A stretch of DNA of 64,000 nt from Coriaria nepalensis (lineage: Eukaryota > Streptophyta > Magnoliopsida > Cucurbitales > Coriariaceae): NCBI GenBank assembly GCA_027186245.1, contig CP114483.1, positions 1,808,001 through 1,872,000 on the forward strand, given 5' to 3'. The notes under the pieces were generated by a model, which was given only the letters and a program-made list of their open reading frames with translations, was not told the origin of the DNA and searched no databases. Each line of letters opens with the position of its first letter. The stretch's first letter is position 1. The position numbers and the translations under genes are program-made. This document shows positions 1 through 11,520 of this stretch, piece by piece.

Positions 1-1
1 T

Positions 2-400
2 AAAAGATATTTTGTAACTTTTATAGATGATTGTTCTAGATATACTTATGTTTATTTACTTAAACATAAAGATGAAACATTCATTGCATTTAAAAATTAT
101 AAGGCCGAAGTTGAAAATCAACTAGGAAGAAAGATTAAGATCTTAAGAAGTGATGGGGGTGGAGAATATTTCTCAAATGAATTTTCTGCATTTTGTGAAG
201 AGCATGGTATAATACACCAATGCTCTGCCCCTTTCACACCTCAACAAAATGGTTTAGCCGAGAGAAAAAACAGAACATTTCTTGAAATGACTAATGCTAT
301 GTTGTTGAATGCAAAATTACCTAACAATTTGTGGGGAGAAGCTATTTTAGGTGCATGTCACATTCTTAACAGGATTCCTTTGAAGAAGAATGTTAGGTAA
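2..400 (+). pseudogene. Ty1/copia integrase fragment, truncated at both sides
   Basis: An open frame of 132 codons enters from the left edge and ends at a TAA at 398-400. It reads as the core and C-terminal part of a copia integrase. It contains the FIDDCSRYTYVY block, the RSDGGGEY block with the second catalytic Asp, and the PQQNGLAERKNRT block with the catalytic Glu. The normal polyprotein would continue into reverse transcriptase, but homology stops abruptly near 395 and is replaced by non-coding sequence. It is on the strand opposite to the copia element at 1882-5785 and differs from it in sequence, so it is a separate element. The rest may lie outside the window. Confidence 0.9.
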
Positions 401-424
401 TTTTAGGCCGTTTTATATCGGTCT

Positions 425-528
425 TGTTCTCAAATCTATATTTGCCAGTAGCCAGACTTTATATCAAATTTTGAAAATATTCTGGCGGCAAGTGTTCTCA
501 AATCTGTATTTGCCAGTAGCCAGACTTC
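425..528. repeat. Two direct copies of a 36-bp unit, 68 bp apart
   Basis: The segments 425-460 and 493-528 are nearly identical, both containing TGTTCTCAAATCT followed by TTTGCCAGTAGCCAGACTT, with only one or two substitutions. They lie directly after the break in the integrase fragment. They may be an LTR remnant or a local duplication. The rest of 529-913 shows nothing recognisable. Confidence 0.75.
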
Positions 529-913
529 ATGTCACATGTCACGTTTTCTCAAACGTATCTGTTACGTGTTTCAAGTCTTGATCCATTTAATTTCAACAAT
601 TTCTTCCTTCCAAAACATAAGCATAAAGTCACCAAATCATGAAACTTGTATAATAGAGCAACGTAAAAAAAAGCTCATAAAAAAGTCAACCCTAAAATTG
701 ATTAAAGCATAAGAAAGCAGCTTCATATATATTCAAACAAGGTCTAGTTCTCAACCAAAGACTGTTTGATAGTACGTACTATGTATTGTACGAATTGTGG
801 GGTTAATTTAATTTATAAAGTCTGAAGTGTCCCTAGCTTGAGAAATAAAAAGACAATCCATATGGAAAAATGACTTCTATAATTTGAAAGTTGCTCATGA
901 TAATAATAATATC

Positions 914-1881
914 TTAACATTTAGGAAGATCAGTGGGCGGAGGTGGCAACTTCTGATCGGGCCTCTTCCCGTCCAATACAACCCAAGCCATCTTCAAGCC
1001 CCAGCTAGTATGTACTTCAAGGTGGCAGTGCATGAACCATACCCCTGTTTCACATTAAACCTAATATTAATATCCCCTTAACAACATGCAAAATCCATAG
1101 AACGTACGTATATATACTTATTGCAGACTTTACCTGGGTTATCTGCAAGGAACCTTATGGCTACCCCCACCCACCAGACGGAACGCCGATACTATTCCTC
1201 TCAGCTGGATCAATAAGATTGAACTTCTTAGGATCATTGCTCAGGTCGAAATTTCCAATTCCTTGGCCCACCGCGAAGAAATTGAACCCATGCAGGTGAA
1301 GTGGGTGGCTCTGTGCTCCAATAATACTAGTATCCTGCATGACCAGCTCCACGATCGTGTTAAACGACAGGATTACCACCTTTGTCCCCACATTCACCAT
1401 ACTATTATTCGGGGGAGTCCCCGTGTAGTTCAACTTAACCGGCGGGTTGGCAGGGAAATCAGTTGTGTACACGCCTTGTGACTGGTTGAAGAAATGGGCC
1501 TGAAGAATCGCCGTGTTGGGCTGCACGAAGCTCACGTTATTGACCGTCGCTGCTAACCTCATATTATTTGGGCATTGACATGATTGAATCTTCGCGCATG
1601 GGAGTAATCCCAGCCCAACCGTGAAGAAGAAACGCCTATCCACTCTTTGGGACTTTGGCGGGAAATTTAGAGCTCGCTAAGCTACGGATTTTGGATGTGA
1701 ATTTCATGGCAAAAGAGCTGTCATTGAATCTGGACAGTGCTGGTTTTAAAAGTAGTAGTATTTTCTGGTTTGTGTTTGATGATGATTTGTGTTCATATTC
1801 AAGCAATCCGGTGGTCGTGGTATTGTCGAAAGAACCAGGGCCTATCGCGTAAGGCCTCGCGGCTATAATAAAGGTTGAATT
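914..1881 (-). pseudogene. Laccase pseudogene, 3' half (C-terminal multicopper oxidase domain)
   Basis: Laccases are secreted copper oxidases that couple phenolic (monolignol) radicals in the cell wall. Two exons are visible on the minus strand. The exon at 1134-1881 encodes AARPYAIGPGSFDNTTT and the copper motif HPLHLHGFNFF. The last exon at 914-1044 encodes [15 protein letters not shown] and ends [10 protein letters not shown] with TAA at 914-916. A GT-AG intron lies at 1045-1133. The exon is broken twice: one nucleotide is missing near 1635, before the VDRRFFFTVGLG block, and two extra G near 1163 turn the GGWVAIRF region into a stop. The other half lies at 5786-6640 beyond a copia insertion. 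GAATT at 1877-1881 is one copy of the target duplication. The family is certain; the individual laccase is not. Confidence 0.93.
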
Positions 1882-2299
1882 TGTTAATAATATGATATAT
1901 TTCGGTGGAGGGAAAAGATATAATTCTCAAAACTCTTTTATTATTCAAACTATATTATTGTATTTTTCTCTCTCACACCTTTCTCACGACAGAATACAAT
2001 TCTATTTATAAACTCTTAAGACTCTTGAAATTCGTATACAACATAAATGTAAAAACAGAATTCTAAACAACAATGGTTAAATATGATCATTGGTTACTAA
2101 AACTGTAATAACTTATTATAGGGAACTCCGACTTGAAACTTGAACCATCAGAAACTAGACTTCAAGACACATCAAATAGACTCCTCATTTGCCTAGAATG
2201 ATCTAGAATTTCCCTTTCTAATTCACTCATTAATCAGCCTCAAAAACTGTCCACTATGCAGTCACGAACTTAATAGCAAATTAAATTTATTCATCAACA
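1882..2299 (-). repeat. 3' LTR of the copia element (418 bp)
   Basis: On the minus strand it starts TGTTGATGAATAAA directly after the purine tract and ends TATTATTAACA next to the duplicated pentamer, so it has standard TG and CA ends. It aligns over its first 357 bases or so with 5422-5785, with scattered substitutions and small indels. The pol frame runs into it and ends at the TAA covering 2287-2289. Confidence 0.9.
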
Positions 2300-3290
2300 C
2301 CCCTCCTTAAACTTAATTCTCTTCTCTCCTTCATGCCGAGTAGATTTTTCATTTTCTCAAATAGTCTTGTGGACAGTGGCTTTGTAAAGATGTCAGCTGC
2401 TTGGTCCTCGCTTTTCACATGCACCAGTTCTATCTCTTTTTCCTTCACGTGCTCTCGGATGAAATGGAACTTCAAGTCAATATGCTTGCTTCTTTCATGA
2501 TGGACATGATTCTTTGCCAATTGGATCGCTGATCTACTGTCTAAGTAAATTTGTATGGCCTTCTCTTGAGTAAAATTGAGCTCATTTAGTAATCTTCTCA
2601 ACCAGATCACATGACACACACAGCCTCCTGCTGCCACATACTCTGCTTCGCACATAGAAAGTGTCACGACTGGTTGTTTCTTTGACAGCCAAGTGAATGA
2701 TGTGTCCCCCAAAAAGAACACATATCCCAATGTACTCTTTCGATCATCCACGTCACCGCACTAATCACTATCTGAATATCCCACTAGCATGAAATCTCCG
2801 GCTTTGGTGTAGAATAATCCAAGGGATTCGGTTCCCCGAATATACCGCAAAATTCTATTTACCACTTTTAAATGCGTGTAGACCGGCTCCTCCATGAATC
2901 GACTTACCACTCCAACGCTATAAGAAATGTTCAGCCTTGTGCATGTGAGATAGCGAAGACTCCTAACTAGACTTCGGTATTTGGTCGCATCTACTCGTTC
3001 TCCACCGTCAAACTTAGAAAGTTTCACCCCGGGTTCCATTGGTGTCAATACCGGGTTGTAATCCACCATTTTGTTCCTTTTTAGAACTTCTTTTGCATAT
3101 GTTTCTTGTGACACAAAAATCCCAGTCTTTTCTTGTCTAACCTCCAGACCAAGGAAGTACTTCATCAAACCCAAGTCCGTCATCTCGAATTCCCGAGTCA
3201 TCACTCTTTTAAATTCCTCTATCATTTCACTATTGTTCCCCATAAAGATGAGGTCATCAACATAAAGAGCAACAAAGAGAAAATTACCTT

Positions 3291-3622
3291 CATTCTTTTT
3301 CACGTATAGTGCATGCTCGTATGGACATTGAATAAACCTGTTCTTCTTGAAGTACGTGTCTATGCGGGTATTCCAAGCACGAGGTGCTTGTTTCAATCCA
3401 TAAAGTGTCTTCTTCAATTTCAGTACCTTCTTTTCTTCCCCAATTTTCAGTACCTTCATTCTTTTTCACGTATAGTGCATGCTCATATGAACATTGAATA
3501 AACCCGTTCTTCTTGAAGTAAGTGTCGATGCGGGTATTCCAAGCGCGAGGTGTTTGTTTCAATCCATAAAGTGTCTTCTTCAATTTCAGTACCTTCTTTT
3601 CTTCCCCAATTTTCATGTACCT
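3291..3622 (-). repeat. 166-bp tandem duplication inside the reverse transcriptase
   Basis: The units 3291-3456 and 3457-3622 repeat the RT segment that encodes KKTLYGLKQ, PRAWNTRID and the EHALYVKKNEG block. The copies differ at roughly ten positions. The period of 166 is not a multiple of three, so the second copy shifts the frame. The copies have diverged, which suggests either an old duplication or template switching between related elements. Confidence 0.9.
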
Positions 3623-5421
3623 GGGTGGTTGCTCTACGTACACCTCTTTTTCTAGCACGTCATTCAAAAATGCTGACTTGACATCCATTTGAATTGAGCT
3701 GCTTGAGCAATGAGAAGGCGAATCGTCTCCATTCTTGTAACCGGGGCAAAGACTTCATTATAATCTATCCCCGCCTTTTGTTGATAGCTCTTTGCAACTA
3801 GCCTTGCCTTGTACCGCTCTATCTCGCCTTGAGCGTTCATCTTCTTTTTGTATACCCATTTTACTCCTATGGGATGACTTCCTTTTGGCAATTCAACCAG
3901 CTCCCAAGTTTGGTTTCGTTCAATTGCTTTTATTTCTTCATTTATGGCTTCTTTCCACTTCTCATTTCGTACCGCTTCCTCGAATGTAATTGTTTCGGCA
4001 TCCGCCAAAAGACAAATTAAATGTACCTCACTTGTCGAGTTGTACAAATCTTGCATGCTTCACATCCTTGGTTGTCTTGTCTCATCTTCATCATCGATTG
4101 TTGGTGGATTTGCCGATGTGTTTGTTGGTGTAGTGATTGTACCGGTAGATGATTCTTCTTTCTCGAATATCACCTCCGTTGATTTTTCCTAATCCCACGA
4201 ACTTGACTCGTTTACATGCACATCTCGGCTGACCACTACTTTCTTCTCTATTGGATCAAACAACTTGAAACCTTTTGCCTTTTCATCATAACTGATAAAG
4301 ATGTACATTTTGCTTTTGTTATCGAGCTTGGTCCTTCTTTGATCCGGTACATGCGCGTAGGCCACACTACCGAACACCTTTAAGTGAGACACTGTTGATT
4401 TTTGTCTGCTCCATGCTTCTTGCGGTGTTTGATCTTCCAACTTCACATGAGGGCATCGATTTTGCACATAGCACAACTTCCGCCCAAAATTCCTTCGGCA
4501 TTTTCTTGCTCTTCATCATTGACCGAACCATGTCGAGAATGGTCTGATTCTTTCTCTCGGCTACACCGTTTTGTTGAGGCGAATATGGTGTAGTCAAGAA
4601 TCGCTTGATGCCTTGTTCCTTGCAAAAATTTGTGAAGACGGTTGATGTGTACTCCCCCCGCCTCTATCTGACCTGACGGCTTTGATGAACATGCCAGTGA
4701 TTTTTTCTACCAACAGTTTGAACTTCTTGAATGAATTTAGAGTTTCAGATTTTTCTTTTAGAAAGTAGACTCACGTTTTCCGAGTGTAGTCATCAATAAA
4801 TGTAATAAAATACCTTTTTTCACCAAAAGATTTTGGAGTGATCGGTCCGTAAATGTCGGTATGTATGAGCTCGAGTGGTTTTTCCGCACGGTATTATGCC
4901 TTTTTCGGAAATGAGGTCCTTGCTTGCTTATCGAGTAAACATCATTCGCAAAACTTGGTGGTGTAGTCCATGTTCGGTAGCCCATGGACCATGTTCTTCT
5001 TGGCCAATTCCTTTAGGCCACTGTAATGAAGGTGATCGAACCTTAGATGCCACAACTGTGATTTGTCTTCCTTGTCGACTTGTAGACATTTTTCCCGTAC
5101 GTTTCGCAAGTTGAGCTTATACATGCGATTGTTTGCCATTTCGACTCGTGCTACCAAACGCCATCGATTGTCCTTTAATTGTAGTACCCGGTTTTTTATG
5201 AATACCGAGTATCCCTTCTCCATGAGTTGCCCCATAGTCAAAATATTGCTATTAAGATCAGGTACGTAATAAACATCCTCGATTGACCATTCCATACCAC
5301 CTTTTTGTAAATAGTGAACCGTACCTTGGCCTTTTACTTGGATCTTTGACGCGTCTCCGAAAGACACGTGTCCATCTTCAACCTCTCGCATCTCCTTGAA
5401 TAGGTGCTTGTGCCCGCATAT

Positions 5422-5785
5422 CATTCAAACTATCTTTTTGTATTTTTCTCTCTCACACCTTTCTCACAACAGAATACAATTCTATTTATAAAACTCTTAA
5501 GATTCTTGAAATTTGTATACAACATAAATGTAAAAACAGAATTCTAAACAGCAATAGTTAAATATGATCATTGGTTACTAAAATTGCAATAACTTATTAT
5601 AAGGAACTCCAAATGACTTGAAACTTGAATCATCAGAAACTAGACTTCAAGACACATCAAATAGACTCCTCATTTGCTCAGAATGATCTAGAATTTCCCT
5701 TTCAAATTCACTCATTAATCAGCCTCAAAAAACTATCTACTATGCAGTCACGAATTTAATAGTAAATTAAGTTTATTCATCAACC
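5422..5785 (-). repeat. 5' LTR of the copia element, truncated at its inner end
   Basis: It matches the other LTR from 1943 to 2299. About 61 bases of the LTR inner end, corresponding to 1882-1942, are missing, and the sequence passes at 5422-5424 straight into the gag-pre-integrase frame. The terminal base is changed (C at 5785 where the other LTR has A), so the TG end is mutated. Confidence 0.88.
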
Positions 5786-6640
5786 AAATTTGGAGCATTA
5801 GATTTGGTTCTGAGTAAAACGTTTGTGGTTTGACCTGGCGTTATGAGAATGATTTGGGTTTTGAAGGGCCTGACGTAGACTGCATCTGCTTCAAACGACT
5901 GTCAGAGTGTGATTTGCAATGCTGAAGAAGAGCTCGTCGTTCAGAGCAGCGTTTATCAGACGGAGGAGATAAGTCTTTCCAGGTTTGACTTTAAGCTTAA
6001 ACGTGTCTTTAGCTGTGCAGTTGTATGTGGGCCCAGGAAGACCGTTGATGGTATGGCGCGTCTGAGTTATTTGGAGCCATCCCTGTCTTCGTTGCTTGGT
6101 TTATGATGGTCTCTGTGTCTGCTTTCCACCATTCTCCTTCAATGAAAATTATCAATACGAGTTACTCATCATGAATATTTTTAATTGTTTCATCAATACG
6201 ATGGGGACTTCTTTGAAGGGTTGTGGGAATGGGTATGCGACATGTCGTTTGGGGAGGATGGCAATGGGTCCGTAGAGAGTTGCTCTAAGCCATGAGATGT
6301 GAGCATGCCAGAATAAGGTTCCTCGTTGACCGGTGATGGTGAAATTGTATACATAGCTTTGACCTGTCTGAATCGGGCACTGTGTGATGTAAGCAGGTGC
6401 ATCTGCCCATCCACTTCTTAGTTGTCTTATTCCATGCCTGTTTGATTGAGATCTCAATCAAAATCTATCCATGTAAAAAATGCAATTAATAAGAAATATA
6501 CTAATCGTTGTTCGTAGCAATGCAGAGTGACATTGTTTTGAACATGATTTAACAACCTTGATTATGAGACGATCTCCTTCCCTGGCAATGATCCTAGGTC
6601 CAGGAATGTGATTGAGCCAGAACCCAAACAAAATTGGTTT
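5786..6640 (-). pseudogene. Laccase pseudogene, 5' half (cupredoxin domains 1 and 2)
   Basis: This continues the laccase upstream of the copia insertion. In coding order it reads IPGPRIIAREGDRLIIKVV near 6540-6620, then [20 protein letters not shown] and [17 protein letters not shown] at about 6190-6440. These are the type 1/type 3 copper regions; the usual TLWWHAHISW is LFWHAHISW here. Next come [14 protein letters not shown] and [25 protein letters not shown] down to [10 protein letters not shown] at the insertion point. Single-nucleotide frameshifts lie after IKVV (about 6548), in the NNSDA region (about 6050) and after LTVV (about 5894). No signal-peptide exon or clear start was found above 6640, so the gene also looks 5' truncated. 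Removing the element and one pentamer restores a continuous laccase alignment. Confidence 0.92.
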
Positions 6641-6660
6641 AGGGTTTGATCCTAACATCC

Positions 6661-7536
6661 GTATAAAAAGGATCCGAGAGATTTAAGACAGAACAGAGTG
6701 AAGGCTGAAGATTCTTCTATTCGGATGTTGTCTTCAGCATGGAAGCATAGAAAAAAGTCAGAATTGAATTGATGAACAATAATGAAAAGATGACCATTGG
6801 AACACATTACGATGTTAATGCTTTGATTGCCTTGTAATCGAAGAACGTCGGTGTTGATTTAAGCTCTTCATAGTTTTGGCTATTACAATTATTAATGAGC
6901 ATTTTAAGGAAGAAAGATTATGAATGAAGGTATAAATAGACAAAACTTGGATGTTAAAGATAGACGTATAAAGAGAGAAAGAAAAAAGATAGACGTATAA
7001 AGAATTCATTCTAATTATTAAGAACTCAAAATAAAGAATATATCATTTCAAACCTCTTTCTTTCCCTATTACACTAATGCATATTTTTACAACTATATTG
7101 ATCAAGACAAGCATCTTAAGTAACAGATTACATACGTGCGTTGCATGTTGATTGTAAACCCATGCAAATTTTAGAATAAAGAACATTATTCAAATTGAAG
7201 CTGACATTATTATTTTATTAGTGTCATAACTCATAATCACTTCTAATTACTCTCAATATTACATCTCGATGGGCTAATTCCCTCTATATACTCGGTACAA
7301 TCTCATATCTCTTCACAAAGTGGACAACTGGCCTAATGTGGCGCCGCCACATTGGTTGATTCGGCTCATTGATGATCCGGACTACACAAGGACCACAGTA
7401 AGAGCAAGGGCTTCGGACTACATAATATATTATCAACCGACAAACAAACAAAATGCGGATCCATCTCATGTGCCATGTCAGCTTGTTTACTGGACTACTC
7501 CCAATAAAAATGGGATCCAATCCTGTCGTTCAGCAG
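6661..7536. other. Intergenic, no gene seen
   Basis: AT-rich between the laccase remnant and the protease gene. The only open frames are short and unrelated to any family I know. Confidence 0.6.
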
Positions 7537-8826
7537 TCACACACCCACCCTCTGACTGGCCAGATCACACCGTACCTGGGCCAAACCAATCCTAGACTTT
7601 TCAAGATCAAATTCCATCCACACGTTCTGCTGATGATGGTGTCCAATCACGTACGCTTCTACACCTAAAAGATCTGAATTACCAAATGTAAAGCAATGCA
7701 CCGAATCATTACCACTCACTTGGTCGGGTACCCGATACAGAATCCGATTTCCCGATACAGTCATCTCGGCTCCTTTGAAAAGCAACGTCACATCTGGTAA
7801 CTGTGGAATCCAGGGTTGACCCGTCGGGATCAGGTAGCAAAGATCCATAGCTCCTTGGAAGACAAAATTCGGGTCATCCAAAACCCGAATTGTGCCATTG
7901 GTTTGGTTCAAGAACTCGCTTCTTAAAACAGTATAAGCCGGGCCAAGAAGAAACGTGAACTGTGTACCCGAATCAACCATTGTCTGGCCCGCCCCTGTGT
8001 GGTCCGGAACAAAAACGGAATGCGGTATGGGAAGCACTTTACTGCCGACTTTAATCCCTTCAAGTTGAACCGTGTAAGCGACCCGGTCAAAGTACGGTAA
8101 CGGAGTAGAGATTTGGATCAACGGCGTGTAGTTCAACGGAGCCAGCCACGAGAAATTAGCGTCTCCGAGCAATAACAACCCCGAGAAATCGGAGCCCGAG
8201 ATACAGTATGAGAATTTGGGGAATCTCATTTGCGAAACAAACGAGAGGGACCCACGATTCATACCCATCAACCCGGTATTATTGGATTCGTCGTTCGGGT
8301 TGGAGCTGAAGAACGAGTCCATGCACCCGAAAATCATACCCCGAATATCGGAGTTTCCGATATGAAACGTATCAGCAGCGAGGTTGCCTTCAGAGGAAGA
8401 AGCATCGGCGTAAGAGAGAGTGGCGTGGCAGAGGTTGTTCGGATCGCAAGAAGCGGGCGAGGTGAAGTCTCGGGTTCGTTGAGTGCATGTGGGAGAGGAG
8501 CATGAGATGTTTGAATATGAATTGGACCGGGTAGGATCGAATGTGGAGGAGAAGTTATGGGTTTGGTTGCAGAGAACCCATGATAGCTCGCTTCCTGTGT
8601 CAATGACCATAGACACGTTCTGTGGAGGATTTCCGACTGTAATGGAAGCTGTCAGGCTCACATTGTGGTGAAAGGGAAGCTTATTAGGGGATCTTGGAAC
8701 TGACCCAGATGGGATTGCTTGAGTTCTTAGTGGCAATATAAGCATTGGGTTTTGACAGGAGCAAAGAATAACGCTCTTCTGGATGAAGAAGCATAAAACA
8801 GAGCACAAATAGAAAACTACTTTCAT
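7537..8826 (-). CDS. PCS1: Aspartic protease, PCS1 type (nepenthesin-like A1 family)
   Basis: An intronless gene of 429 residues. It has an N-terminal signal peptide (about residues 1-24, rich in Val, Leu and Cys) and two catalytic motifs, DTGS at 76-79 and DSGT at 285-288. It has the Cys-rich insert typical of plant nepenthesin-like enzymes (residues 85-140) and the C-terminal block YVIGHHHQQNVW. The blocks GTQFTFLLGPAYT and DSVHCFTFGNSDLLG match what I remember of Arabidopsis PCS1 (At5g02190), an ER-retained protease that protects developing gametophytes and embryos from cell death. The length fits the family. The start is the first Met of the only long frame and gives a good signal peptide. 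The nearest upstream gene is FIP, as in Arabidopsis apart from lost neighbours. No lesion is visible. Confidence 0.92.
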   Translation of the reverse strand: MKVVFYLCSVLCFFIQKSVILCSCQNPMLILPLRTQAIPSGSVPRSPNKLPFHHNVSLTASITVGNPPQNVSMVIDTGSELSWVLCNQTHNFSSTFDPTRSNSYSNISCSSPTCTQRTRDFTSPASCDPNNLCHATLSYADASSSEGNLAADTFHIGNSDIRGMIFGCMDSFFSSNPNDESNNTGLMGMNRGSLSFVSQMRFPKFSYCISGSDFSGLLLLGDANFSWLAPLNYTPLIQISTPLPYFDRVAYTVQLEGIKVGSKVLPIPHSVFVPDHTGAGQTMVDSGTQFTFLLGPAYTVLRSEFLNQTNGTIRVLDDPNFVFQGAMDLCYLIPTGQPWIPQLPDVTLLFKGAEMTVSGNRILYRVPDQVSGNDSVHCFTFGNSDLLGVEAYVIGHHHQQNVWMEFDLEKSRIGLAQVRCDLASQRVGV

Positions 8827-8909
8827 TTGCGTAGTGGAACGGGTTGCAGGTAAACGGGCAAAGGTAAGACTAGAGAGAAGCTAATTGAGATGTTTTGTTT
8901 GGGAAGCTA

Positions 8910-8918
8910 AAATATATA
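8910..8918 (-). promoter_or_regulatory. Putative TATA box of the PCS1-type gene
   Basis: Minus strand TATATATTT lies about 85 bp before the start codon, a normal distance for a short 5' leader. It is a sequence match only. Confidence 0.4.
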
Positions 8919-10044
8919 CGTGAGGAAGGTTTGAGCAAGGAAACAGACTGTGTCGAGGTTTCCTAAGACAAGAAGTTGGATTTAGAAAGTGTTGCACTCA
9001 GACTCGGAACTTGCAAGAACCTTCTTTTTCAGCATCCAAGCAGATCTGCTCTAGCTGCCCCAAAAAAAAAAAAAAAAAAACCCTCCATTGTCAAACAATC
9101 AGATTTGTGAGATTATCAGAAAAAGGTCAAAGTCAAACCCGGTTGGAGGAAAAAAAAAAAGAAAAGAAAAAAACGGAACTTTTATGCTTAGATTTGGGTA
9201 AGGAACGGCCTAGAAGGTTTAGAACTGTGTGATGGTTGGATGAGTGGATCCAATGGAACAGAGAATAGTCTGGGTGCTGGGTGCTGGGTGCTGGGTGCCG
9301 TAATTAATAAAGAAAGGGTAGGCACCTCATTCATGAAGGCAGGCTAAAAACGACGCTCTTTGACTAGTGAGGGGGGCCATTTTGGTACGAGTGATTTGAT
9401 CAATGCCTTCAAACATCTATTAAAATTTTACATTTTTTTGCCTCAGAAACGCATCATGTAACTTCCTTTGTTTATTTTGACAACTATAATTGGTATCTTC
9501 GTCAAGATATTCAGCACGTTTGGTTTTTTTTTTAAAGTTAGTATTAATATGGATCAATGATGAAATTTTTTTTTTTTTGAGCAATTACTTAAAATGAGAA
9601 TATTTTTATTTTATGGTTTAGTTGTATTATAAAATAATTCATTTAACTTTTTAATTTTCAACTCATTTCAATGAATGATTTTATATTATTATTTACCTTT
9701 AATTTTGATATTATTTTATTTTTTTAATCTCATCAATTTTTCAATTTCTTTTTCTCTCCTTTACAAATATTTAGATATAATCAATTTCTTCTCTTTTTCA
9801 TCCAAATGGAAGGAAATTTCGATCTCCTTCACCAATTTTCATAAAATTGAATCTCAGCAACTATAAACGACAGTGAGTTTTCATAAAATTTCATCTTCTT
9901 CGTTCATCATATACTATCTCATCTATGATTTCATAGCTTCTTAATCTTTTTCATTCTAATTTCTCCATTTTCTTATCATAAACCCATTTTTTTATTTCAT
10001 GCCTGAAAATCTATGTGGTGGATTATTTTGTTTCAAGTCGTCAT

Positions 10045-10385
10045 ATGTGAAATCCGAAAATGGTGGACACTGTTTTATTTGAAATCTGAAAATGGTGAAA
10101 TAAAAAATGAGGTGGTGTGAAAATGTAGTGGATCATTTCATTTCAAATATATTTTTTCCATATCTCTATGTGGTTTCATCTAGAAATTTGCATTGGTAGA
10201 TGTGTTTAGAAATGGTGAAATCCAAAAATAAAAATTTAATTAACATAAAAATGGTGGAATTTTGATTAAAGTGAAAATGGTGGAAACTATTTTATTTTGT
10301 TTAAAACTGTTTGTGAAAATTGTAGAAATTTGTTTAATATGAACAATTGTGGAAATTTGTTTAGTCCGAAAATGGTTATAGGTTG
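10045..10385. repeat. Irregular array around the core AAATGGTG
   Basis: The core (A)AAATGGTG recurs near 10058, 10091, 10210, 10247 and 10275, with weaker variants near 10317, 10343 and 10371. Spacing is roughly 30 bp but irregular. It may be a decayed minisatellite. Confidence 0.5.
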
Positions 10386-11440
10386 CATTTGATTTTTTAC
10401 TCAGGTTGAATAAAGTTGCATTCCGATGATGTTAGGATTCTTTTTTGTCGGGCGCAATCTGTTTTTTAATATCACCATGTAAAGTCTTCATCTTTTTTAA
10501 TAGCGATGATTACCAACGATGTTAGGATTAAACATTGACTGTGTAGACATTCAACCTCAATATTTAGAATCCAAACAAATGGAAACAAGAATCATGGTCC
10601 CATACTTCATCATTGTATAAGGGTATGTAGAGCAGACTGAATTATAAATTCATCATTTAACTTGATTACTTTATAATTTGAAATGATGTTATAGAGTCAT
10701 TGTGAATTCTTCACTTGGGCGGAATTGTTGAGCATGTCTAATAATTGTGAATCAACCACATCATCCCATGTGGTTTAGAGTGCAGTTGTGAATGATTCAT
10801 ATTCTACAATTGGTGGTACACAATTATAGGAATTGATGGATAAATTAGCTATCATAAGAAATGTAACAATTACTATATTAATTATATGTATATGTATCAT
10901 AATTGGTGTAATAACTCTTATCGTTGTTGGATCAATATTATTTATAAACTTTTTCTAAGATAATGGATTTCATGTGCTTATAGGGATGAGCAAATTTTTT
11001 ATTTTTTTGATTTTTTTTTGTCATTCTTTTTATTTTTATTTCCACTTAATTATATTATAATGTATATAATTGATGAACGTATACATTATTTAACAATTTA
11101 TTTTGGATTTACCTTCAAGTAATATCATATTTGATGAAATTTTGATATTATAACAATTAAAAATGTCATTTTATCTTAATATCACAATCAAAATAACTTT
11201 TAACTTTGACATAAATTCATAGATATTAATCAATATTTAGAGGTATGAAATATGGAATGTGATTGTGACTTTGCACGTGAGTAAACTAGTCATAATTACA
11301 AATTTACTATTTTACTCTATGAGTCGATGGTCCAATCGACCCGTAAAGTAAACTAGCAGTTATAATATTTTACAGTTTGAATGCTTCATTGACCTGTAGA
11401 ATACACATTAGGGGAAGAAGTGAAATATAGAAAGAGGCAT

Positions 11441-11520
11441 ACCAAAAAAATAGTGTGAAACATGATACATTAGTTAGTATACTAAAAAAATATTGTAAAA
11501 CATGATACATTAGTTAGTAT
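11441..11520. repeat. 40-bp tandem duplication
   Basis: 11441-11480 and 11481-11520 are direct copies that share CATGATACATTAGTTAGTAT exactly and differ at about three positions elsewhere. A partial third copy begins at 11521. Confidence 0.85.

Larger units (their letters stand above)
1882..5785 (-). mobile_element. Ty1/copia LTR retrotransposon (TNT1-like) inserted in the laccase gene, defective
   Basis: LTRs at 1882-2299 and 5422-5785 flank a minus-strand pol. In transcription order the parts are: gag-pre-integrase with ICGHKHLFKE and the VYYVPDLNSNILTMGQL block (4942-5424); integrase pieces (4189-4985) with [15 protein letters not shown]; reverse transcriptase (2761-4056) with YVDDLIFMG; and RNase H (2287-2751) with SMCEAEYVA and ending near ADIFTKPL. 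Gag, the primer-binding site and the protease Asp triad are missing because the 5' LTR is joined directly to the segment following the protease active site. Several frameshifts interrupt pol. A purine tract (CCCCTCCTTA on plus, 2300-2309) borders the 3' LTR. The flanking pentamers AAATT (5786-5790) and GAATT (1877-1881) are a target duplication with one difference. The element cannot move by itself. Confidence 0.93.

Noticed and set aside
1263..1481. Plus-strand open frame of 72 codons
   Set aside because: It lies opposite the laccase exon, which has clear copper motifs, so it is a shadow frame.
9675..9866. Leu/Ile/Phe-rich 63-codon frame that looks like a membrane peptide
   Set aside because: It is a translation of a T-rich tract; no start context or homologous pattern.
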